Positions 59,214 through 64,000 of a stretch of 64,000 nt of DNA are shown piece by piece. The DNA comes from Aquabacterium sp. OR-4 (lineage in GTDB: Bacteria > Pseudomonadota > Gammaproteobacteria > Burkholderiales > Burkholderiaceae_C), in contig NZ_JAOCQD020000001.1 in NCBI RefSeq assembly GCF_025290835.2, forward strand, positions 806,001 to 870,000, read 5' to 3'. Made by a program: the position numbers and the translations under genes. A model generated the notes under the pieces. That model ran no database searches. It worked only from the letters and a program-made list of their open reading frames with translations, and had not been told where the DNA came from. Every line of letters starts with the position of its first letter. The stretch's first letter is position 1.

Positions 59214-60365
59214 ATGAAACGTTTCCTCGTCACCCTGCTGGCCTGCCTGGGCATGGCCTGCGCACAGGCGCAGACCCCCGCCCCGCCCGAGGTGGCGGCC
59301 AAGAACTGGCTGCTGCTGGATGTCACCGCCAACCAGGTGCTGGGCGAGCGCGATGCCGATGCCCGCGTCGACCCGGCCTCGCTGACCAAGCTGATGACCG
59401 CCTGGCTGGCCTTTGACGCGATCAAGGCCAAGAAGCTGTCGCCCACGCAGACGCTGCCGGTCTCGCTGCGCGCCTGGGCCGAGCGCAAGGGCGGCGGCTC
59501 GCTGATGTTCATCGACACCACCATGTCGCCCACGGTCGACGAGCTGCTGCGCGGCATGATCATCGTCTCGGGCAACGACGCCGCGGTGGCGCTGGCCGAG
59601 GGCGTGGGCGGCTCGCTGGAGCAGTTTGTCGCGATGATGAACCGCCAGGCCCAGGCCTGGGGCCTGAAGAACACCCAGTTCAAGAACGTCACCGGCCTCA
59701 GCGAGGCCGGCCACCACAGCAGCGCACGCGACCTGGCCACGATCGCTTCGCACATCGTGCGCGACTTTCCCGAGCAGTACGCCGCCTACTATGCGCAGCG
59801 CAACTACAGCTTCAACAACATCAAGCAGGACAACCGCAACATGCTGCTCGGCCGCGACCCCACGGTCGACGGCATGAAGACCGGCTACACCGATGCCGCC
59901 GGCTATTGCCTGGTGGCCAGCGCCCAGCGCGACATGACCAACGGCAAGCGCCGGCTGGTCAGCGTGGTGCTGGGCACGGTCTCGCGCGAAGCGCGGGCCG
60001 CCGAGAGCCAGAAGCTGCTGAACTGGGGCTGGACCGCCTGGGACGCGGTGCGCCTGTTCGAGCCCGGCAAGGCCGCGGCCAGCGTGCCGGTGTGGAAGGG
60101 CAAGGCGCCCACCGCCGCGCTGGGGGCGGCGCAGGGCGTGGTGGTGGCCGTGCCCAAGGGCGAGGGCGACAAGCTCAAGACCGTGGTGCAGCGCACCGAC
60201 CCGCTGGTGGCCCCCCTGGCCAAGGGCCAGCGCGTGGGCACGCTCGAGGTCAGCACCGCCGGCGGCGCCAAGGTGGCCAGCGTGCCGCTGGTGGTGATGG
60301 ACAGCGTGCCCGAGGCCGGCATCGTCGGCCGCGCCTGGGATGCGATCCGTCTGTGGATCAAATGA
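59214..60365 (+). CDS. dacC: D-alanyl-D-alanine carboxypeptidase (PBP5/6 family)
   Basis: A 383-residue exported penicillin-binding protein trimming the terminal D-Ala from peptidoglycan stem peptides. A signal peptide (MKRFLVTLLACLGMACAQA) is followed by the three active-site motifs SLTK (Ser56, Lys59), SGN (Ser119) and KTG (Lys222), and a C-terminal beta-domain (VVVAVPKGEGDKLKTVVQRTDPLVAPLAKGQ). It ends in an amphipathic RAWDAIRLWIK that would anchor it to the inner membrane. ATG at 59214 is preferred to an upstream TTG. It precedes a D-amino-acid transaminase gene, a functionally sensible neighbour. The dacC name follows common usage for this locus. Confidence 0.92.
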   Translation: MKRFLVTLLACLGMACAQAQTPAPPEVAAKNWLLLDVTANQVLGERDADARVDPASLTKLMTAWLAFDAIKAKKLSPTQTLPVSLRAWAERKGGGSLMFIDTTMSPTVDELLRGMIIVSGNDAAVALAEGVGGSLEQFVAMMNRQAQAWGLKNTQFKNVTGLSEAGHHSSARDLATIASHIVRDFPEQYAAYYAQRNYSFNNIKQDNRNMLLGRDPTVDGMKTGYTDAAGYCLVASAQRDMTNGKRRLVSVVLGTVSREARAAESQKLLNWGWTAWDAVRLFEPGKAAASVPVWKGKAPTAALGAAQGVVVAVPKGEGDKLKTVVQRTDPLVAPLAKGQRVGTLEVSTAGGAKVASVPLVVMDSVPEAGIVGRAWDAIRLWIK

Positions 60366-60407
60366 CAAGGCGGGCATGAACCTGCTGCGCGGGCACATCT
60401 CGGGCCT

Positions 60408-60444
60408 GCGCTGCTCGCCGTACGGGTGTACGGCGGCGCTGCTC
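60408..60444. repeat. Perfect hairpin flanked by 9-base direct repeats
   Basis: CGCCGTAC and GTACGGCG pair perfectly around GGGT (60416-60435), and GCGCTGCTC occurs on both sides (60408-60416 and 60436-60444). It lies in the 207-base gap between dacC and the transaminase gene. There is no T tract. It could stabilise or terminate the dacC transcript with help from Rho, or mark a short dispersed element. Confidence 0.5.
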
Positions 60445-60572
60445 GACCCAACCTGAGCCCGCTCGCGACGGTTTCTGCCCACCTTATGCCGAGTTGCAGG
60501 CGGATCAAGCCGCGTGCTGCCGGCTTGGGCTAATCTGCCTGCATCCGTCCGGATGCTGCCCAGAGGATCGCC

Positions 60573-61448
60573 ATGACCGAACTGCCCGCCACCCTGTGCC
60601 ACCTGAACGGCCGGCTGCTGCCGCTGCGCGAGGCCACCGTGTCGGTGCTCGACCGCGGTTTCATCTTCGGCGACGGCGCCTACGAGGGCCTGCCGGTCTA
60701 TGGCCGGCGCTTCTTTCGTTTTGACGAGCACATGGCGCGGCTGGCGCGCAGCCTCGAGAAACTGCGCATCCCCAACCCGCACACGCCCGAGCAGTGGCTG
60801 GCCCTGCTGCGTGAGCTGGTGGCGGCGCAGCCGGCCGACGACCAGATGGTTTACCTGCAGGTCACGCGCGGCGTGGCCCTGCGCGACCATGTGATGCCCG
60901 AGGGCCTGGTGCCCACGGTGTTTGCGATGGCCAACCCGCTGAAGGCCCCCACAGCCGAGCAGCGCCACCATGGCGTGGTCTGCATCACCGCGCGCGACCT
61001 GCGCTGGCAGCATGGCGACATCAAGAGCACCAGCCTGCTGGGCAATGTGCTGGCGCGCCAGCAAGCCGCCGACCATGGCGCGGTGGAAACCGTGATGCTG
61101 CGCGACGGCTGGCTCACCGAGGCCTCGCAAAGCAATGTGTGGGTGGTGCACGAAGGCGCGCTGCTCGGCCCGCCCAGGAGCGAGCTGCTGCTCGAAGGCA
61201 TTCGGGCCGAGCTGCTGCGCGAGCTGTGCGAGGAGGTCGGCATCGCCTTCAACCGCCGCCCCATCGCCGAGGCCGATGTGCGGGCCGCCGACGAGCTGCT
61301 GCTCAGCTCGGCCAGCAAGGAGGTGCTGCCCGTCACCCGGCTGGACGGCGAGCAGGTGGGCCACGGCGCGCTGCGCGGCAAGCCCGGCCCGGTGTACGGC
61401 CGCCTGTACGAGGCCTACCAGCGCGCCAAGCGTGAACAGTCCATCTAG
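60573..61448 (+). CDS. dat: D-amino-acid transaminase (class IV PLP enzyme)
   Basis: A 291-residue fold-type IV aminotransferase. HLNGRLLPLREATVSVLDRGFIFGDGAYEGLPVY is the N-terminal family signature, and YLQVTRGVALRDH contains the Tyr/Arg region of D-amino-acid transaminases. Lys151 in GDIKSTSLLGNVLAR is the PLP lysine, with GWLTEASQSNVWVV and SSASKEVLPVTRLDG beyond. It should interconvert D-alanine and D-glutamate with their keto acids, supplying peptidoglycan precursors. A branched-chain or 4-amino-4-deoxychorismate enzyme is the alternative, but the dacC-dat-ybeD-lipB order supports D-amino-acid use. Confidence 0.85.
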   Translation: MTELPATLCHLNGRLLPLREATVSVLDRGFIFGDGAYEGLPVYGRRFFRFDEHMARLARSLEKLRIPNPHTPEQWLALLRELVAAQPADDQMVYLQVTRGVALRDHVMPEGLVPTVFAMANPLKAPTAEQRHHGVVCITARDLRWQHGDIKSTSLLGNVLARQQAADHGAVETVMLRDGWLTEASQSNVWVVHEGALLGPPRSELLLEGIRAELLRELCEEVGIAFNRRPIAEADVRAADELLLSSASKEVLPVTRLDGEQVGHGALRGKPGPVYGRLYEAYQRAKREQSI

Positions 61449-61523
61449 GTGCTGCCGGCTTGAGATCGGCCCAGCCGCCCCGATCTGCGCCGCTTGCCCC
61501 GCCAGAACAAGCCCAGGTGCCCC

Positions 61524-61799
61524 ATGCCCGACATCCCGCCCGAACAATCGCTGATCGAGTACCCCAGCGCCTTTCCGATCAAGGTGATGGGCCCGCATGT
61601 CGAAGGCTATGTCGAGGCCATCACCGCGGTGGCGCTGCATTTCGACCCCGGCTTCGACCCCGCCACCATCGAGCACCGGCCCAGCAGCAGCGGCAAGTAC
61701 CTGGGCCTGACCATCACCATCACCGCCACCAGCCGCGAGCAGCTTGACGAGCTGTACCGCACGCTGTCCACGCACCCGATGGTCAAGATCGTCCTATGA
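61524..61799 (+). CDS. ybeD: YbeD family (DUF493) protein
   Basis: A 91-residue protein with the family pattern [20 protein letters not shown]...[38 protein letters not shown]. It adopts a small ferredoxin-like fold in known structures; its role is unproven, but the gene is conserved between dacA-type genes and lipB. ATG at 61524 follows CAGGTG by 4-10 bases. lipB begins 61 bases downstream. Confidence 0.9.
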   Translation: MPDIPPEQSLIEYPSAFPIKVMGPHVEGYVEAITAVALHFDPGFDPATIEHRPSSSGKYLGLTITITATSREQLDELYRTLSTHPMVKIVL

Positions 61800-61860
61800 C
61801 CCCGCCCCGAAGCACCGGCGGCGCCATGCCCTCGGGGCGGCGGCGCCCGTCGGCCGGCCC

Positions 61861-62538
61861 ATGCTGATCCAGAACCTGGGCCGCCAGCCCTATGCCCACA
61901 CGCTGGACGCCATGCGCGCCTTCACCGAGGCCCGCACGCCGGACACGCCCGACGAAATCTGGCTGGTCGAGCACCCGCCGGTGTTCACGCAGGGCCTGTC
62001 GGGCAAGGCCGAGCATGTGCTGGATGCCGGCGGCATCGCGGTGGTGCCCACCAACCGCGGTGGCCAGGTCACGTACCACGGCCCCGGCCAGGTGGTGGCC
62101 TATCCGCTGATCGACCTCAAGCGCCTGGGCATCTACGTCAAGGAATACGTCTACCGGCTCGAGAGCGCGGTGCTCAAGGTGCTGCAGGCTCAGGGCGTCA
62201 CCGGCCACCGCCTGGCCGGCGCGCCGGGCATCTATGTGCGCCTGGACGACCCCTTCGGCCATGCCGCGCTGAGCGGGCCGATGCCGGCGACCGACCCGTT
62301 TCGCGGGCTGGGCAAGATTGCCGCGCTGGGCATCAAGGTGAGCCGGCACTGCACCTACCACGGCGTGTCGCTGAACGTGGCCATGGACCTGTCGCCCTTT
62401 TCGCGCATCAACCCCTGCGGCTATGCCGGGCTGGTCACGGTCGACCTCGCTACACTCGGCGTCCCCGCGGACTGGGCGGCGGTTGCCACCCTGCTGGGCG
62501 AGCGGCTGGCCACGCAGTTCCTGCCGCGCAGCGCCTGA
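61861..62538 (+). CDS. lipB: Octanoyl-[acyl-carrier-protein] transferase
   Basis: A 225-residue LipB moving octanoyl groups from ACP to lipoyl domains of 2-oxoacid dehydrogenases. Motifs are [46 protein letters not shown], the catalytic Lys152 in [20 protein letters not shown] and the acyl-thioester Cys186 in NPCGYAGL. A start at 61861 ([11 protein letters not shown]) matches homologues; the upstream part of the frame overlaps ybeD and lacks conservation. It pairs with lipA, 38 bases downstream. Confidence 0.95.
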   Translation: MLIQNLGRQPYAHTLDAMRAFTEARTPDTPDEIWLVEHPPVFTQGLSGKAEHVLDAGGIAVVPTNRGGQVTYHGPGQVVAYPLIDLKRLGIYVKEYVYRLESAVLKVLQAQGVTGHRLAGAPGIYVRLDDPFGHAALSGPMPATDPFRGLGKIAALGIKVSRHCTYHGVSLNVAMDLSPFSRINPCGYAGLVTVDLATLGVPADWAAVATLLGERLATQFLPRSA

Positions 62539-62576
62539 GCCCGCCGCGCCTTCCGTTCATCCCCGAGAGCAATCCG

Positions 62577-63569
62577 ATGGCCACCGACAAGGTCGTGCAC
62601 CAGGCGCAGGACAGCGCCACCTACGACGCCAGCGCCAAGCAGAAGGCGCAGGCCAAGACGGCGCGCATCCCGATCAAGGTGGTGCCTGCCGAGGTGCTGA
62701 AAAAGCCCGAGTGGATCCGCGTCAAGGCCGGCAGCCCCAGCACGCGCTTTTACGAGATCAAGCAGATCCTGCGCGAGCACAAGCTGCACACGGTGTGCGA
62801 GGAAGCCTCGTGCCCCAACATCGGCGAGTGCTTCGGCCACGGCACGGCCACCTTCATGATCATGGGCGACAAGTGCACGCGGCGCTGCCCGTTCTGCGAC
62901 GTGGGCCATGGCCGCCCCGACCCGCTGGACGTGGACGAGCCGGCCAACCTGGCCAAGACGATTGCCGCACTGAAGCTCAAGTACGTGGTCATCACCAGCG
63001 TCGATCGCGACGACCTGCGCGACGGTGGCGCCGGCCACTTTGTCGAGTGCATCCGCCAGGTGCGCGCGCAGTCACCGGCCACGCGCATCGAGATCCTGGT
63101 GCCCGACTTCCGCGGCCGCGACGACCGCGCGCTCGAGATCCTGAAGGCCGCACCGCCCGATGTGATGAACCACAACCTCGAGACCGTGCCGCGCCTGTAC
63201 AAAGAGGCGCGCCCGGGCAGCGACTACCAGTTCAGCCTGAGCCTGCTGAAGAAGTTCAAGGCCCTGCACCCCGACGTGCCCACCAAGAGTGGCCTGATGC
63301 TGGGCCTGGGCGAGACCGACGACGAGATCCTGGCGGTGATGCGCGACATGCGCGCGCACGACATCGACATGCTCACCATCGGCCAGTACCTGGCGCCCAG
63401 CGGCCACCACCTGCCGGTGCGGCGCTATGTGCACCCCGACACCTTCAAGATGTTCGAGGCCGAGGCGCAGGCCATGGGCTTTACCCATGCCGCCGTGGGC
63501 GCCATGGTGCGCAGCAGCTACCACGCCGACAAGCAGGCGGCCCAGGCCGGCGTGGGCGACGCCGGCTGA
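62577..63569 (+). CDS. lipA: Lipoyl synthase
   Basis: A 330-residue radical-SAM enzyme inserting two sulfurs into octanoyl groups. The auxiliary [4Fe-4S] cluster Cys are 74, 79 and 85 ([13 protein letters not shown]), and the radical-SAM cluster Cys are 100, 104 and 107 ([10 protein letters not shown]). Conserved [31 protein letters not shown] and SGLMLGLGE follow, ending near [16 protein letters not shown] ribosome binding site precedes the ATG. It completes the lipB-lipA lipoylation pathway; a bidirectional terminator follows. Confidence 0.96.
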   Translation: MATDKVVHQAQDSATYDASAKQKAQAKTARIPIKVVPAEVLKKPEWIRVKAGSPSTRFYEIKQILREHKLHTVCEEASCPNIGECFGHGTATFMIMGDKCTRRCPFCDVGHGRPDPLDVDEPANLAKTIAALKLKYVVITSVDRDDLRDGGAGHFVECIRQVRAQSPATRIEILVPDFRGRDDRALEILKAAPPDVMNHNLETVPRLYKEARPGSDYQFSLSLLKKFKALHPDVPTKSGLMLGLGETDDEILAVMRDMRAHDIDMLTIGQYLAPSGHHLPVRRYVHPDTFKMFEAEAQAMGFTHAAVGAMVRSSYHADKQAAQAGVGDAG

Positions 63570-63591
63570 GTCACCCGCCACCCGCCATGAC

Positions 63592-63629
63592 AAAAGCCGG
63601 CCACCCCGCCAAGGGGTGCCGGCTTTTTT
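63592..63629. terminator. Bidirectional terminator between lipA and the tlpA-like gene
   Basis: AAAAGCCGGC and ACCCC pair with GGGGT and GCCGGCTTTT around GCCAA, with a single bulged C, and the T run continues to 63629. The A run on one side and T run on the other let it end transcripts from lipA (plus) and from the convergent TlpA-like gene (minus). Confidence 0.92.
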
Positions 63630-63672
63630 GCTGCCAGGCCCGCTGCCAGGCCCGCGGGTGGCCCGCGCCCGC

Positions 63673-64000
63673 TCAGGCGGCTTCGGCCAGCAGCTTCTCC
63701 ACCAGCGCATGCAGCGCCTCGAAGTCGGGCTTGCCCACGTAGCGCTTGACGATCTCGCCGCGCTTGTTGATCAAGAAGGTGGTGGGCGTGAGCTGCACCT
63801 GGCCGAAGCCCTGCGCCACCGCGCCGGTGTTGTCGATGGCCACGCCGAAGGGCAGCTTGCGCGAGCTGGCGAAGTTGGCCACGTAGGCCGGCGGGTCGTA
63901 GCTCATGGCCACGGCCACGGTCTGGTAACCGCGGCCCTTGTACTTCTCGAAGGTGGCCACGATCTCGGGCATCTCGGCCACGCAGGTGCTGCAGCTGGTG
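63673..64000 (-). CDS. TlpA-like thiol-disulfide oxidoreductase, C-terminal part (cut by window edge)
   Basis: The visible 108 codons are open to the right edge. They begin at the active-site helix TSCSTCVAEMPEI (CxxC = CSTC), continue with VAVAMSYDPPAYVANFASSRKLPFGVAIDN, the cis-Pro loop VQLTPTTFLINKRGEIVKRYVG, and end EALHALVEKLLAEAA. This is the thioredoxin fold of TlpA/ResA-type proteins, normally tethered in the periplasm, where they reduce specific substrates such as apo-cytochromes c. The N-terminus and any signal sequence lie outside the window. Confidence 0.9.
   Translation of the reverse strand, partial: TSCSTCVAEMPEIVATFEKYKGRGYQTVAVAMSYDPPAYVANFASSRKLPFGVAIDNTGAVAQGFGQVQLTPTTFLINKRGEIVKRYVGKPDFEALHALVEKLLAEAA

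Overview
The window is a very GC-rich chromosomal segment (about 70% or more by eye). It fits a betaproteobacterium of the order Burkholderiales, probably the Leptothrix/Rubrivivax/Roseateles side. Supporting signs are a PEP-CTERM protein, a DUF1840 gene, Bug-type (TctC) binding proteins, the fimT-pilVWXY1E minor pilin order, a PobA/AraC-type PobR pair, and the dacC-dat-ybeD-lipB-lipA block. I see no rRNA, tRNA, CRISPR array, transposase or phage gene. Essentially all space is coding. The only gene-free stretch over 300 bases is 56197-56505, which holds a candidate small RNA ending in a strong intrinsic terminator.

Layout. 1-3194: an alpha-glucan pair, with the start of an exported protein leaving the left edge on the minus strand and a secreted pullulanase on the plus strand, sharing a short control region with a perfect palindrome. 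3191-5480: a PEP-CTERM protein and a DUF3500 lipoprotein. 5662-7819: an OmpR-type two-component pair. 7905-11436: two alpha/beta hydrolases and an acyl-CoA ligase. 11561-13834: divergent pobA and pobR (4-hydroxybenzoate hydroxylation and its activator). 13956-18001: two overlapping cyclic-di-GMP genes (HD-GYP; PAS-GGDEF-EAL). 18079-19755: DUF1840, PEBP and histidine-phosphatase genes. 19968-26976: a tightly overlapping type IV pilus minor-pilin operon with one unassigned exported protein. 27087-28190: a sterol-desaturase-family membrane protein.

28379-47838 is the most distinctive region: eight consecutive plus-strand genes, many overlapping or nearly so. They encode a 3375-residue repeat adhesin with an N-terminal LEPR/DUF4347 segment, a TolC-like outer-membrane lipoprotein, a periplasmic adaptor, a GAF-like/HlyD fusion, an M50 metalloprotease/HlyD fusion, and three Bug-family binding proteins. 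No ABC ATPase and no RTX repeats are visible, so this looks like an adhesin with a dedicated export apparatus that differs from classical type I secretion. The block abuts ybeY convergently, where corC and lnt often lie in other proteobacteria.

47826-63569 is mostly housekeeping: ybeY and phoH (minus), a NarL-type two-component pair, ruvA, ruvB, a CorA-type channel and hemB (minus), then hemJ, a VanZ-like protein, a [2Fe-2S] ferredoxin, a hydrolase, dacC, a D-amino-acid transaminase, ybeD, lipB and lipA. The window ends inside a TlpA-like thiol-disulfide protein (minus), separated from lipA by a bidirectional terminator.

Several modules concern the cell surface and the choice between motile and sessile life (pili, cyclic-di-GMP enzymes, the giant adhesin). 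That they are co-regulated is inference. Functions are assigned from recognisable motifs and gene order read by eye; no database search was run.
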